Below, in pieces: positions 22,101 to 35,180 of a DNA stretch of 64,000 nt. Where the stretch lies: NCBI GenBank assembly GCA_022432975.1, contig CM039508.1:52405631-52469630 (forward strand), in the 5' to 3' direction. The translations under genes were made by a program, and so were the position numbers. Numbering within the stretch: the first letter of the stretch is position 1; each line of letters opens with the position of its first letter. The DNA is from Begonia masoniana (taxonomy: Eukaryota > Streptophyta > Magnoliopsida > Cucurbitales > Begoniaceae). The notes below the pieces were generated by a model, which saw only the letters and a list, made by a program, of their open reading frames with translations, made no database searches and had not been told where the DNA came from.

Positions 22101-22426
22101 CAGAGTACGAAAAGATTGGGAAGCAGAAGAGAGAAGAGAAGTTGCAACAACAAGAGGGAGCTGAGTTAAGTTTGCTTGACAATCTTGGTCATGTGGAGAA
22201 GATCGAGATTCTGAATGGCATTGCAGAGATGAAGGATGAGATGCGTGCATTCCTGGTAATGGTATCTTTTCAGACTGTAAATGTTTGTGTAAAACAAGAT
22301 GACATGTTAACATGACATGAGTGTTTGGGTTTGTAGGAGTCATGCGATGCATCAAAGCCGATCACGACCGAGGATATACACCAGGTGTTTGAGAATCTAG
22401 CAAAGAAGAGGCGTCGCAGTGACTAG
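19147..22426 (+). CDS. UBR7: UBR7-like protein with UBR box and PHD finger
   Basis: Putative E3 ubiquitin ligase or chromatin reader; UBR7 relatives bind N-degrons or histones through a UBR box and a PHD finger. Five exons: 19147-19227, 19814-19972, 20579-20839, 21596-22255 and 22337-22426, all phase 0, all GT-AG, giving 416 residues. The start is the first ATG of the MAEPFDDGTEPTISIQDYL exon. The UBR box runs from about residue 41 to 105 (CTYTKGYMKRQAIFSCLTC, ACSLSCHDGHE, FRCDCGNSKFG). The PHD finger spans about 128-188 (LYCTCNRPYPDPD, MIQCCVCEDWFHEEHLG, DFICGACS). Cys and His ligands look complete. A lower-complexity region follows, then a charged C-terminal helix ending AKKRRRSD-like. It diverges from OXA1. 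Intron 2 contains an internal duplication. Ligase activity is inferred from family only. Confidence 0.9.
20182..20421. repeat. Diverged direct repeat in UBR7 intron 2
   Basis: Two copies, about 20182-20306 and 20330-20421, share ATATGAATTGGTT, TTAAGC[T/C]ACCAC and CTAACA[C/G]GATTCAG. It is a local duplication of unknown origin, without coding potential. Confidence 0.6.
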
Positions 22427-23797
22427 TCTTGCATATGCACCTGGAAATCAATCTGGGATTTGTTCCTTGAAGCCACTCTAATGCATGGCGTCTTTTTTGG
22501 GTTTTAATTAGTAATGATTTTCTCATTTCTTTGTAGACTTCATTTTCTTAGTATTATTGTGCGTAGTTATTAAAAAAAAAAAAACAAACTATTCAACTTT
22601 AAACTATCTACGTAAACAAATTTATTATGTTCAAAAGCTCCTTTCGACCTATTGTTTGTTAAGAAAATTGAAGTATGGGAGCATGCGCTCGAATAACGTG
22701 AGGTGGGTTCTACTTGTTCCAGAGAAGCTCTCTTCTGTCTCTCATTCCTAATTCTTATCAATCTACATCTTAAATTATGATGTAAATATGAATGTTACCA
22801 ACAAATAATATAGTAACTTTAAAAATATCACAAAGATATGATAATTTTGGGTAAATATGATGTTTTGTTTGGATAATAGTGATAGGGAAAGGAGATGATT
22901 TAGTACTCATCTCTGTCTTTTTTCAGATAAAACCAAATCCAAGTTTTAGTAAAACTCAATCTCCTCTTGTTATGCTCTTTCAAGTGCCTGCTCATCCCAC
23001 CTCGAAAAGCAAAATTGGGCTGCCCAAGTTAAAATTTTTTAACAGAAAATTGGATGGCAAGAGCAGAACTCTGCTGATAGTTGGTTGGTTGGTTAATGAA
23101 ACATAAGTTAAGAATGAATTTATTAATTAACATAATTTAATTTAATTTAACATAATGAATTTAGAAAAAGAATTGAAGGAGGATATTAAAGTCATTTAGC
23201 GTTGATGAATTGTGAATAAATGCCAACTACTATACCGAACAGTCGGAGTATCCATCCATGGTGGTCAAACGCTTTCCTCCTGCTCATCCCCTCTCTCCCA
23301 AAAAGGTGCCTTCTTCTTCTTCTTCTTCTTCTTCTTCTTCTTCTTCCCTCTATTTCTCCCCAGCTCTTCTTACTCTCCTCCTACCAACTTTTACTTTTTC
23401 CTCGTCGATCTACTTTTTTCAAGACTTATACGATGCAATTCATCTTCTGATTTCCCTCTTTTTGTTGTCTTTCCTTTGATTTACTCGTTTCTTTAAATCT
23501 TGGAGGAAAAGTAGAGTAAAACAAGTGCTTTTATTCTTAGAATTGTTTCTTTTCTCCTATTTATGTTGTCTCGATTGTTTTTTCTATTAGCTGCCCGGTG
23601 GGAAATCAAGCTTGTATTTTGCCTTGTTTGTTAAGTTTTCTGATTGACTTTGCACCATAATTCTTAATAGATTGAGATTTCTTGTACAAGTAGGTATTCA
23701 GCCATTGTTCTTATCAGATGATTACTTTGTTTATTCATCTCTCTTTTTTCCCTTATTCGCTGAAGACAACAATCGCTTGCTGGAATTGAGTGGCTTC
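22427..23797. other. Intergenic region and probable 5' leader of the PH-domain gene, with a CTT microsatellite
   Basis: The UBR7 3' flank is AT-rich. A (CTT)n tract at about 23309-23347 lies in a pyrimidine-rich zone that may be the leader of the next gene. An ATG at 23258 opens a short frame ending at a possible donor near 23305, but I cannot join it convincingly to the downstream exons. Confidence 0.45.
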
Positions 23798-25203
23798 ATG
23801 GACGATGCTTTGGGGAAGATAAAGGTTATCCCAGATCACTTTCAAATTTCAGAACTTGTTTCCAACTCTCTTCTGAACACAACCTCTTCGTCAGACCCAC
23901 GCCTTAATAATCCCTCCAGGTATCTGCTTTGAAATAAATATATAATAAGTGATGTAAAACGAATCAAGATTTCCAGTTATTATTCATTTCTGGACTTTTT
24001 GACATGGTTTAGAATAGGCCATAGCCAATCCTGGACCCGGAGAAAACTAAAAAGTGCTGCATTCATGCTTAATCTGTTCAGTCTAAGGGGACTGCCATGG
24101 GGTTCTGGCAGTGATAGCCAGGAGAAGGTAAGTCCCAAGCTTCATCTGGATTTCACTTTTCTGTTGTGTTTTCATCAGGATACTATGATTATACTTGCAG
24201 GTCGTGTTGACTGCTGCAGAAGTAGAATCTCTTCGCTCTGAAGTTGCTGACTTAGAGGAAAGGGAAGCTCACTTAAAAGCTCAGTAAGGGAAATTCGTGC
24301 TTTGATGGGGAGTTGTCGTTTTCATCTTTATTGTTGCATGAATGTTGTATCTCAGAGTGACATTTTAATTCTTAACTTGTTGATTAGTGAAGTCCTAATT
24401 AGAATTATCAAGTTCTTTTTCCTTCTTCAGCTTCCATAAAATCATCGAAACTTAGTGTCCTTTATATCATTTATTCTTCAACGCTAATCGTGCATGGCTG
24501 AATGGCCTGTTTTAAAGGTAGCACTATGATTATATTGAGTATATTTATTTGTCTTTACAGGTTGGAGCATATAGATGAAATTCTGCGGTCTGCTCGTCTG
24601 TCTGGCTATTTACATATACGAACTGTAGTTCTCTCTCCCTTTCCACTTGTTAGAAGTTTCACTTTCTTTCCGATTCGAGGTAATTTGATCATTCCTCTTT
24701 TTCTTCTACAGAGGTGGACGGCTCTACCAGGAGAGCCTCCGCCGATAGATGATACTGACGTTGATGACTGGCTTCCCCGCTTTGTCGTTTTTCACGGAGC
24801 TTGTATTTTCTTCTACTTGATGTCAACAGGTATTTAAACTAACTAATTTACTTGGTGACTATATTATTGTATTAGCTTCAAATTGTAGCTAATGAGTTAT
24901 GATTTCAATTTTCAGATCTAAGTCCTCAGGATTCTACCCTGTTATCTGACATTGTTGAAGTAGGCCCTCTTCCTAATGTTATTCGGGAAGATGGAGAAAC
25001 GCAATATGCTTTTTATATCTTAACTCAGCATGGATTGAGATACGAGTGCTCGAGCGTCTCCGTGATGCAGGTATGAACTTGTAATTCCAGTAGAGTTTAT
25101 TTGTTGGTGATTGATGTTGTTGGATCTGACTTTTTGCCAGGTGAAGTCGTGGTTATTGGCCTTGCAAAATGATTGCAAAATGGGGTCTGATGATGGGAAG
25201 TAA
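23798..25203 (+). CDS. PH-domain protein with N-terminal coiled coil
   Basis: Probable lipid- or protein-binding adaptor with a pleckstrin homology domain; cellular role unknown to me. Seven exons: 23798-23919, 24013-24127, 24201-24283, 24561-24624, 24712-24829, 24916-25070 and 25141-25203. Phases are consistent and splice sites are GT-AG, giving 239 residues. A heptad-like Glu/Leu segment at about residues 80-120 (AAEVESLRSEVADLEEREAH) predicts a coiled coil. The PH fold covers about 116-235: SGYLHIRTRW, WLPRFVVFHGACIFFYL, YAFYILTQHGLRYECSS and a final helix with the conserved Trp (KSWLLALQND). The frame is open upstream of 23798, so the true start could be earlier. The family is conserved in plants as far as I recall; symbol not known. 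Confidence 0.82.
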
Positions 25204-27688
25204 AAGCACGGGGGTGGTGCTTTTGGAGCAGTAACATGTACAAAGATTTGGGTGCGTTGTTCCATTTTTAAGATAGAATTCATTATATTCCATGTACATT
25301 CTAACACTCTACTGAATAATTTGCTGTATAATACTCTACTGATGCATAGAAATATAACTTGAATATGTAATTTACTCAAATGAAAGCTGCTTTTGCTTAT
25401 GACTGAGAATAAAAGAACAACTGTAAAGGGAAAAGTGACAAAGATGCCAACGTATCTATAAGGTGATGGAATAGAATTCCACGGCAAAGGGAAAACTGTC
25501 GGCAAGGAAGTCCAAAGCGGAGAAAATATAGAAGCCAAACCCCAACAAGCACAAATTTAGTGACAAAAAGAAAAAGATAAATAACATTAACCACTGTACC
25601 ACATTCACATGTGCTATTGTTGGGAAAAATAACGTCTTCTTGTGAAAATTAGGAACCGAAAATTACTATGTCACTGTTAAAATATATCGGATAGAAGTAA
25701 GTGAATAATAGAAAAAAATAAACACTAAGAATATTATGTGGAAACTCAATCGGGAATAACTATGAGAATTGAGTTCATAGAGTTACTGCTACGAAAAATA
25801 AGATTTACAATTTTTTTTCTAGAAACCAAATATTCCAGAAAATATTAAATAAGAGAAATTTACCAATTTTACAACTCACAATGTCCCGACTCGGAGGTGA
25901 GCCTAGACAGAAAAACCGAGTCGACCGACTCGATCATAGGAGAGAATCCAACCGTCCAGCCCAATACTAGGTTTACAATGAAAGACTTGAACTTCGTTTG
26001 AGCTCTATGACACATTCTAACCACAAAGAATGTGTCGAAATTCACGTAGCAATTACATAAAATAAAATAGTGTAAAACTCAATTAATCCAAAGAAATATT
26101 GTGCAAGAAATAATGAAAATATTGTGTATTGATGTGGTTAGTTATTGTAGTCTGCTCTTACATTTGAAGAATGTATAATTTCATTTTCAAGAAATCTTTA
26201 CTGTGCAACGCTATGCCTCGTACAATTTCATCAACTTATTCTAAATTTGCTTGGTAATTGTGTGGGACACTTGATAAAATTTCATCTACCAATACAATAT
26301 GTAAATTGGTTATAGCATCCCTATTTGTTTTGCTCAATTTTTCATCGTCGGTAGTGTTGGTCTATCACCAATAGCCAAATTACAACCATCTTTCTGTAAT
26401 AACACTTTCATTTTTAATTTCTACATCGAGAAATTTTTTTCTTTGAATTATTTATTTTCAACTTTTCTCCCCATGATAATGAGGTTGTGATAGAACTTGT
26501 CAGAAAATAAAATGCAGCGGTATGAACAATAATAACAAATTTGAATTGAAAAATACCAAGAATAATTGTCATTGCGTTAAAATGTAACAAATAGAGGTAA
26601 AACAAATATAGACAAAAATCTGAATCTTATGTGGACATTCAAATTGGGAAAAACCACGAAAATAAAGTCACGAAAGATACTACGATAAGAAATACAATTC
26701 ACAATGATTTACTAGAAATTAAATATTCTAGAAAATATTCAGTAAGAAAATTCACCTCTCTTTGAAATTACAGCGTGCATAGTAACACATCAACTATATT
26801 TTACCCACAAAATTCCTCTCTTAATTTATCTGCTTCCCACCCACTAATACACATCAATTTTGGATGGCAAAATCGTTTTGCATAATGCTCCATTTATGAG
26901 ATATTTCACACAATATGACAAATATCGAAATAATGGCGACTTGACAACAGACCTCCTAAACCACTCTAATGTGATTTGCTTTTTGACAAAGATGGCACTC
27001 TTTTGAAAAAAGTGGTCGGTCTAATTTAATGTTTGGATTCATTATAATGGACAGATGCACCTGTTTGTATGCACGATATAGTAATGGCACATGTTCGACG
27101 TGTCTCCGGACAGTTGTTCTATTTCTCTGACGCACCTCCGAGCACTCGTTGCGAACCAAGTACCATGCCTTGAGTTAAACGATCAGGTTTCTCTCCAATA
27201 ATCAGATACTTCTATCTAAATTTTTTTGTCTAAGACCATCTCTGAGTTGTGAAATAAAATATATCAAACTTTAAATGAAAGTCATAAATTTCAACGTAAT
27301 AATGATTTGTTATAAAATTCTTAGTAAAAGATCCATCTTGAATGGGTAATTATCTCGTTCAATCCCATCTCGGTGCCACTAAGTCTTATTGCTCTGATTA
27401 GAAACAGAATATTGGGCAATTGGACAAAGATAAATATACCTTTTTTGATTTATTCCGATACTGTGTTTTGTATTTTAAGATCTTACAGACAATACAACTG
27501 TACGTAATTATCACTGTATTTTAACTACAATCCGTTCAGCAACTCCGACCAAGAAAGGCTTCTACCCGATTCCAATCGTTGCAGCCAACCAGACCTTCCT
27601 CCCTGATGTTGCACTACCTCTTCTTCCTCCTCTAAATTCTTCGCTACTGTAGTACGTATGCCACCGCCTCTGCAAGAGCAGCAGCAGC
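25204..27688. other. Intergenic, with two diverged copies of a dispersed repeat
   Basis: No gene seen. The stretches at about 25670-25860 and 26580-26760 share an ordered set of pieces (TATGTGGA-AA/CATTCAA, TCGGGAA/TTGGGAA, ACTACGATAAG/GCTACGAAAA, CTAGAAA, ATATTC[C/T]AGAAAATATT) and look like old copies of one element. The text near 27385-27410 weakly resembles a degraded tRNA-Met PBS on the minus strand. The rest is AT-rich. Confidence 0.4.
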
Positions 27689-28990
27689 TCATGGGCTTTG
27701 ATCAGCAAATACATCCAGAAGCGAAAGTGCCTGAAAAATTCAGAAAGCTGGGTTAAACATTTGTCTAATCTTCTTGTCTAGCAACAACTGTTAGGCAAGC
27801 ACCCAATCTCATCTCTGACCTCTGGAATGTTAAGTTCAAGCCGGAACTTTGGACCATCATAATGGTGAAGAATTGGGCGGAAAGAGTCCTCTTCCAGCGC
27901 CTCGCATGCTTTCCTCATAATAACCCGAACCTGAGCAGGAAAGCGAGATTCTCCCACGCATTTTTTGTCCTCCCACGCCGTCGGATCGATGTTCGTTCCC
28001 CCAAAGCTTGCAGCCTGAAAAGTTGTATTTTCAAGAATTAACGTTTCTGTTTTTTGTGACAGTAGTAACATATAACAATAACAACGTTGCAAACCTCGAA
28101 AATTCCGTGAAGTTGGTGAGTAGAATAGTTATAAAGGAACAGGGGCAACCCGGGAGTTATGGCCCGAACTGAATCTCTATATCGCGGAGGAAGACCTGCA
28201 GAAAATCAGATTCAGGCAAAAGCCTCAACAAAGTTTAACCCAAGGACTCTAGTCCATGAGATCTAGTGCTTGTTTAGAAAATACGATTGAGAGATGTGAG
28301 ATGGGAGGGCATACCAAAGAGCTGCCTTTTGAGATTCTCTTGCATAGTGTCGTTGTTGCAGACAAATATATATCCACCAATGGTTTCATTTCTGGGAAGA
28401 GATTCAGATGGTGGCAGCGTCTTGAATCTTTTGTCGACCGAATTCTTACTCTCCTTGTTTTCGTAGTTATTCTCACCACCGTTCTTCTTGTTGGATTGAC
28501 TGTTCTTTCTCCCACTCTTTCCACCGTGTTCCTCCTCGCCCATACCGTTATTCTTGAAACCCTTCAAACTGATGTTGTTGTTATTGCTGTAATATCCCGG
28601 TTTGGAGTAAATCCCTTTTGTGAACCCACCATTGATGCTATCCCCTTTCTGAGATCCAGCACCAGCAGAACCAATCTTCCACCCGGAACTAAAACCATTA
28701 TAATCGGAATCTTTGCCCTTGAAACTACTCCACCCATCATTAACATCGGAAGCACTAGGCTTTAAGTTGCCATTCCACCGGTCATTCAGATCTGTCGTTA
28801 TAGGCTTCAAGCTTGGCAGGGGATTGAGCTCCCCACCAACTCTGATATCAAAATTTTGCCTGTCCTGGGGCCTCTTCGAAACATAGGAGTTGCTCCATAT
28901 AGAGTCGTTGATCGATAAATTGGCAAGGTTGGTATTTTGCAACCGAAGCTGATCGCTGAATTTCCAAAACGATTGCTGATTGCTCTCCAT
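27689..28990 (-). CDS. NRP: DCD-domain protein NRP (Asn-rich protein)
   Basis: NRP proteins take part in stress and cell-death signalling (ER and osmotic stress) through the plant-specific DCD domain. Four exons: 28990-28315, 28195-28095, 28014-27820 and 27730-27689, all GT-AG with consistent phases, giving 337 residues. The N-terminal half is low-complexity, rich in Asn, Ser, Gly and Lys. The DCD domain starts near residue 205: PRNETIGGYIFVCNNDTMQE, then LFGLPPRYRDSVRAITPGLP, LFLYNYSTHQLHGIFEAASF, SRFPAQVRVIM and FRPILHHYDGPKFRLEL. The last exon is tiny (42 bp) and supplies the conserved ALSLLDVFADQSP end. Without it, exon 3 reads through to an unlike tail (VRDEIGCLPNSCC) that naive gene calls would report. 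Confident assignment; function from family. Confidence 0.92.
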
Positions 28991-31399
28991 CTCCAGAAAA
29001 CTTCACTTCGATATTGGTACAAGTTAGACAAAACTGGATCTGGGTGTTCGAAAACAAAGTGTTTCTCCTCGGTCCGATAGCTGCGCGTGCGTAACAGGGA
29101 GAGAAACTGAAGGTGCAATTAAAGGGCGGGGGAGAGGCCTTTGTAGGAGGGATGCAGAGAGTGAAAGAGGAAATTTCAAGGAAATGAGGAAGAAGGCTAG
29201 CGTGTAGAATTGTCAAAGGAGAAAGTGAATAATCAAACCTCGAGAAAGTGAAACGTTGATTTCTGAGTTGGTTGAGCGAATAGGTGTTTGGATGACGGGA
29301 AAACGCGTAGTGATGGTGGGTGGGGTGACGTGAGTTTAGATAGAGGAGAGAGAAAGAGAGTGTTTGATCCAGTAGTCGTTCTAGAAGGTGTCTACCCAGA
29401 CCAAATTGGGTGGCATTCGTTTGCTTAAATGCCAAGTCTTCAACTGTAGATGGAGAAGAAACGAAGATATAGACTAACCATTTGGCGTTTGCTTTCAATA
29501 ATGAAGACTAAAATCATTGTATCAGAATAAGCATTTTCTTCTTGGGTCTTGCTGCTGGTGAAGTAAAGCTATCTTGTGTTTCTGGTTATAATCCTCGCAA
29601 CAATCTTTCCCTTAACATTTACTATGCCATTTTATGCATATCTCAATTTCACACCTTTTCTATTTCAATATAGACAATACGTTATATAGTTCAAAAATCA
29701 CAATACAAAATTAAAAGAAATGGTCGCATTTTATATTTAATAAAAAAAATGATTTTTCGCTAAGCTTCCGAAGTGGGTGCAGACGACTGAACAGAAAAAG
29801 GGAGGAGCCAAACAGAGGCACAGGCACAGGCACAAGAGAGAAGGAAGAAGACTTGGCAAGTGAAAACCCAAAACAGGAGCAGAGTTTCGTCTTCGAAAGC
29901 TGACAACAGACCTCGTGCTGCAACATCGGCAGAGCATCACAAAGAATACTTTTCTTGTTTTCAATATAATAATTTTTTCTTCTTCCTTGTTGTGCTAAAT
30001 CTCGAGACTCACTCGTAAACAATTAATAAAATAACATGAAACAAACTCACTTATAAAGCAACCACTTAATAGTTAATAATAATACCACCCTACTCATGTC
30101 TGTCTAATGGAAATTTACAAAGACTTTACATTAATTGCCAAAAACTATATTACATCAATGAAGACAAATTCTTGGAATCCACCGTAATCAAAATAGGCAT
30201 TTGGACAAAACACCTAAGAACAACTATACCTAGATCACGAAACAAATAATTTCCACCAATTCAGTTTTCATCAAATTTATAATAGGACACTAATTCAAAA
30301 ATATTTAAGCACATTGCAATCAATATAAATGAAAGTTTTGAAATCTCAACCTGCAACTGCAACCTCTCTACCTCTGGAAGTTGAGGAGGAGGAAATGATA
30401 AAGACACTTGAGCAGCAGCAAAAAAAAGTCAAATTTGTTTCTAAATATCTGTTTAAGTAGCAAGCAGATGCTATAAGTTCAACAAATAGAAGAGTGTGCG
30501 TCCTGGTATGATCCAAATTTAAAACCCAAGTGAGCAATGCTATTAGATGTAACTGACATAAATATTTATAAATCTTGAACAGGCTAACACATTGCACAAA
30601 TCAGATCTACACATGGAATGATTAAAATTAAAACAAGAAAGTTAAGGACATATATCCATACAAACAGAAATGTAAACCCAGAAAATATTCTTCCTTATCT
30701 CCTTAATCTTCCAATTTGTTTTCCCTCATTTCACTCCTGCTTCCATCAAGTATCTACCTTTTCATAATTGCAACTCTTAACTGCATAAACTAATGGCAAC
30801 CTCATGAACCCAATCTCCAAGACAGACGATCATCAAGATGTACGCACAACAATTATCTTTTATCATCATTAATGGCTGATATTTATATAAATTGCCTTCT
30901 GTTTATTTCCCTTTTTCCCATTTCATAGAGACATCAATTCATAATCAAAAATCAACAAGCCATAAGGTAGATACCCCTAAAGAACAGCGAAAACTTTTTA
31001 TTCCAAAACTTTTACACTGTTCATTCCGTATTTTCATCAATTTAATATTTCTTCAGAAAACAAAAAGAAATCTTGTCTCACATTGCTCACTGCTCCTGTA
31101 TTTCTTTTGGTTAAATTTGAAATCTGTGGTGTTTTCACGTTGAAATTGCAGTCTCATATCTCTAGTTCTATTGCTGGAATCAGTATCTGTTCATTTACCA
31201 AAAATCTCCCTACAATTTACAACCCTACGTACTTGTAAAATATAAAACAAACTTATCTGCCCGGCAAAATCTATGGTTAGTCATCAACTGGCCTTTGTTT
31301 CCAAGATCTCTGAGACACAGAGAGCAACTCATTTTGTCCATCTACTGATGCTGTTTGTATAGGAGTAGAAGCTTCACCTTCACGGCTTCTAGACATAAA
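28991..31399. other. NRP upstream region and gap to cardiolipin synthase, no further gene seen
   Basis: 28991-29500 is the likely NRP promoter and leader, partly purine-rich on the plus strand. From 29500 to 31250 I see only short ORFs without motifs. 31250-31399 is the probable 3' UTR of cardiolipin synthase. Confidence 0.45.
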
Positions 31400-33395
31400 C
31401 TAGGATTTAGTGGCAAGCAAGATAGATCTTTTCCTCACGTACTGTGCTCCATATGCCGCTGTCGATGCCACTGTCGTTGCAGCTACCAGCCAACTGCAGT
31501 GTAACAAGACAACAATTACCTCATTGTCTCAATAACCCAATTCCATTCATTTAATATCCCTCCCGAGTCATGGAGATTATACGTTGGAAGAGGAACATGC
31601 CCCTTATAGGCATGCCATAGCTACCTTAAAGACGCAATGTATGACTGAGTTTCTACTGTTCCATACTCAGGCTGCACAAGGGCTGCAGCAACTAATAACA
31701 GCTGCAAAACTGTATTCACCTGAAAAAAAAAAAAAAAAAACATATTTAAGGGAGACGAAACTGGAAGCACCAATTTACAGATGTGTATCGAAAGACACAA
31801 CACTTGTTTAGATGCCTTTGGTTTGGATATGGTCTTCCGATCTTACATCAACTCTTCCAACAACTTCCTGATTACTTGTGTCCTACCAAGGGGACATCAA
31901 CTCTTCCAAAAAAAAAGAAGTTTACCTTACTAATAAACAAAGGTTCAACCTTCTGCGAAGAGGTTCCATCAAGGTTGAAGAAATCATGCCACTAAAAAAT
32001 GTATAACCAAGTCAATAGCGAACTAGAAAGATAAATGTCAATAACCTCCAAAACCAAGACTACTTCACCTTCCAATCCAAGCTACTGCCTCTTTGATATA
32101 CAGCACCCCCAACTAGAAAAACATCTCTCACGACAACAAGTCCAACGAGTGCAGCTTCATAATGCCAAATACAAAATACATTCTCATACGGTGTTTATTG
32201 GAGATTACTACATCGGCAGCGGTCATTTAATTTATTGTATATTCCAAAAAGGGGAGAATGGAAAATTCCAGTTTTCAATGTTAATGGTTAGCTCCCCATT
32301 TACACCTCCAACCACAGCACAGTGCCAGACTACGATTATTCACAGAAAAATCGACCTTTTATTCTTCTAATATAAATGAATACTTACGGTGTAGAAGATT
32401 GCTGTCTACCATCGCCAAGGCAACACAGCCTATGAGAACCTGCAAAGAGGATTCACATATTAGTGAGAATGGTAGCTAGCAAGGCATGTAACCAAACATA
32501 GAAGGCAATGGGGATTCAACCTTGTCAGCAAGGGGATCAAGGTAAGAGCCAACTACAGAGTTGATTTTCATCTTCCTGGCAGCATATCCATCAAGCTACA
32601 TTGCCCAACAACACAAGTCAAGAAATCACATATGTCAATTTTTTGTTCTTCTGGAGCATGAAAAGCATGGGACGGTTTCCATACCCAGTCACTCAAGCCT
32701 GCCACAACCAAACCCATAAACGCAGAAGAATACCATTCATTTGCTATCATCCTGTTCAAAACGGCTGATAATCATATATCAACGAACCAGATATCAACTT
32801 AGAAAATAGATTTTCCAAAGAAGTTATAAATGTAGATAGTTATTACGCCATCAAGAGAGATAGATAAAACACGGAGATTGGCATTATGAAATTGACAAGT
32901 AAAAACCGAATGAAATATTGCAATTTACCATCCAAGTAAAGGACCAGAAAACAAACGAGCTAATGAGATCAAATTTGGTAAATTCACAAAGCCATAAACA
33001 TCATCGTCGTTTTGATCCTTGAAGTCGATTCGATGTAATAAGTTTGGGGGAGAAGAGATGGAACCAAATTTTAAATTGAGAGGAAAGTTGGCACTACGAT
33101 GGAGTAAATTCAGAGCTTCGACTTTTTGAAAAACGATTGCATTGCCTTGTAGATAGAGAGGGGTGGCAGACTGAGACAGCTTCCAAGGGGGGGAAGATAG
33201 GAAAAGGGGTCCTTGAGCTTGGAAGGGGATAACTAATCTAGATAGAGGGGGGACAAGGCGAGCAAAGGGAAGACCCAGCAGCGGGTGGACCACATACGCT
33301 ACAGAAATGGCAGAAGCAGAGGCGGTAAGCAAGGTCCTGCTTCCATTAGCCTTGTTTCTGATGACGGATTTGAGGGACCTGAAAAAAAAGGCCAT
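31400..33395 (-). CDS. CLS: Mitochondrial cardiolipin synthase (CDP-alcohol phosphatidyltransferase)
   Basis: Eukaryotic-type cardiolipin synthase joins CDP-diacylglycerol and phosphatidylglycerol to make cardiolipin in the mitochondrial inner membrane. Eight exons: 33395-32929, 32751-32685, 32595-32521, 32439-32388, 32154-32069, 31991-31926, 31719-31625 and 31493-31400, giving 333 residues with matching phases. The start is the ATG of [20 protein letters not shown], an Arg/Ser-rich, presequence-like N-terminus. The catalytic CDP-OH-P motif D-x2-D-G-x2-A-R-x8-G-x3-D-x3-D is complete across the exon 2/3 junction ([21 protein letters not shown]). Later conserved blocks are [38 protein letters not shown] and a hydrophobic final helix. 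Length and domain order fit plant CLS. Confidence 0.93.
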
Positions 33396-34750
33396 TTTCA
33401 ACACAATTTTCTTCCTTTCTGCAGGATTTATGCCTGCTGGCGCACGAGCTGGCCTTCAATGTTCACACATATGCATCGAAAATGTTCATATTCGTTGGAA
33501 GCTGACCTAACTTCAGTACCTGCCACTGCAAAAAAGAAAAGAAAAAACAGTTACAATTTGATCTAATTTTCAGACCAACTCGACAACACCTAACAAATTT
33601 GCACTCAATTGCGTATACTTGTCAGGAACCATCATGAAACAGATTAATTGAGGCAATAGAATTGAAATTGATCAACCCAAAGACCTATTAGACTTGAAAA
33701 AGTACGATCAAGATAGGAAATTTGGGGTTCAGAGATTTCAGAATGGTAAGCCCGGTCAGAATCAATGACCATCAGTAGGGTTTCGACTTTGATTGTGGAA
33801 AAAGCGTTTAGATTGTGAAAAATCCAGATAATTAAAAATCTCAGTGACACCCAAAAACGAAATGAAGAGTGTAACTTTCTAATCCAGTGGACAAACGACC
33901 TCCGATGAGTGAAAAAAAGGCTATAAACAAAAAATCCAAACTTTTTGCCAATCAAACTAGGCATAAGAAAACCCAATTCCTCGAATCAACAAATACACCA
34001 TTGAAAGTTAATAGCCATTGCGAGGCATCAACAAAAAGGAAACAGAGACCACGTCAACAAACATGGAGAAGAGGAGATAGAGAGAGAGAGAGAGGGTGAG
34101 AGAGACTTGCGAATCTCTTCAGGGCGAGAGAAGTTACGGTGGTCGGAAGGATCCTCCGTTAGGGTTTCGTCGATGGTGGAGCCCTATCAAATGTTGTTCG
34201 GGAAGAAAAGAAGGCTCTGGCCGGGGAAGTTGTGGAGAGAACAAACCGTCTCTCTCTCTAGTCTCTCATGCTCGCATACTCGTGTTGTTGTGAAAATACT
34301 GGTTTCGGTCCGGTTCGTATTCTTTGGGCGACAAGACAACCGAGACTTTGCATGTATCTATGTAAATATGCAAGTGATTATTCAATGATATCGATAAAGT
34401 CCCTCAATTACCATAAGACTTGGACGATCTCTATCGGCCACTGACTTTTGTGCAGATCCATTCGCTCCTCCACTCTTCGCTCATCTCTTCTGCAAATCAG
34501 CATCAAATTTTTGTATTCACAAATCACGAATGCTAAACATGAGAATATTCTTTCGTCTATCATGAGCATTTGTTTGAAATAAAACTTGGTGAGAAACCTG
34601 GACGAACAAGCATAGACACCTGGTGGGGTATGTCAGGCTGCACGGATTCCTGCGAATTTTACCAATGGGAAGAGTTATCATACTGCAGGGTTAATCTCCA
34701 GATGCTTACTCTAATCTATAATCTTCCTTAATTGAACATACAACTTCAAC
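33396..34750. other. Upstream of cardiolipin synthase, with a GA-rich tract
   Basis: It probably contains the CLS 5' leader and promoter. A GA microsatellite lies at about 34078-34110. The GC-rich stretch 34120-34260 may be a transcribed leader of CLS or of a divergent gene. I found no supported coding exon. Confidence 0.4.
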
Positions 34751-35180
34751 AACAACAGTACTAACATCTGAACTGAAAATAACTCTCCTGAGGACATTAC
34801 CAAGTTGATACTTGGTGCTGCAGATATTCTGGGTCAATCCATTCAAAACCTCCGGAAAGAACTTTATGATTACAATAAACGAGAAACATCTGCTTTCACT
34901 AAGGGATCACTTAATCTCACAACCTTGATTTTAGATATGCAGCTGTGCTTAGATTGCATTTGATTTGTTCTATTCCAGCTCCTGTATCATCCAAAGTTCT
35001 AAGAGTATTAGCTTGTTGTGAATTGAAATATTCTCGAGGATCCTGGGTAAACATTTATACAATCGAAATAAACATCTTTAACACTAACGATCAACCCCAA
35101 ACCTTTATGCAGAGAGTAGCAAAAGGATGATTATGAGGTTGTTGAAGGTCCTCAATCTCAGCCATCTGGGATATCAGATC

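Noticed and set aside
21951..22355. Minus-strand 134-residue ORF across the UBR7-like gene
   Set aside because: Antisense of exon 4 and intron 4; composition and position show it is a shadow.
23212..23496. Phe- or Ser-rich proteins around the CTT microsatellite
   Set aside because: Low-complexity translation of (CTT)n in a probable leader; they do not join the PH-domain exons in phase.
25020..25538. 172-residue minus-strand ORF
   Set aside because: It overlaps exons 6 and 7 of the PH-domain gene and its 3' flank; no domain, AT-rich hydrophobic residues only.
33644..33976. 110-residue minus-strand ORF upstream of cardiolipin synthase
   Set aside because: No motif; it lies in the probable promoter and leader region.
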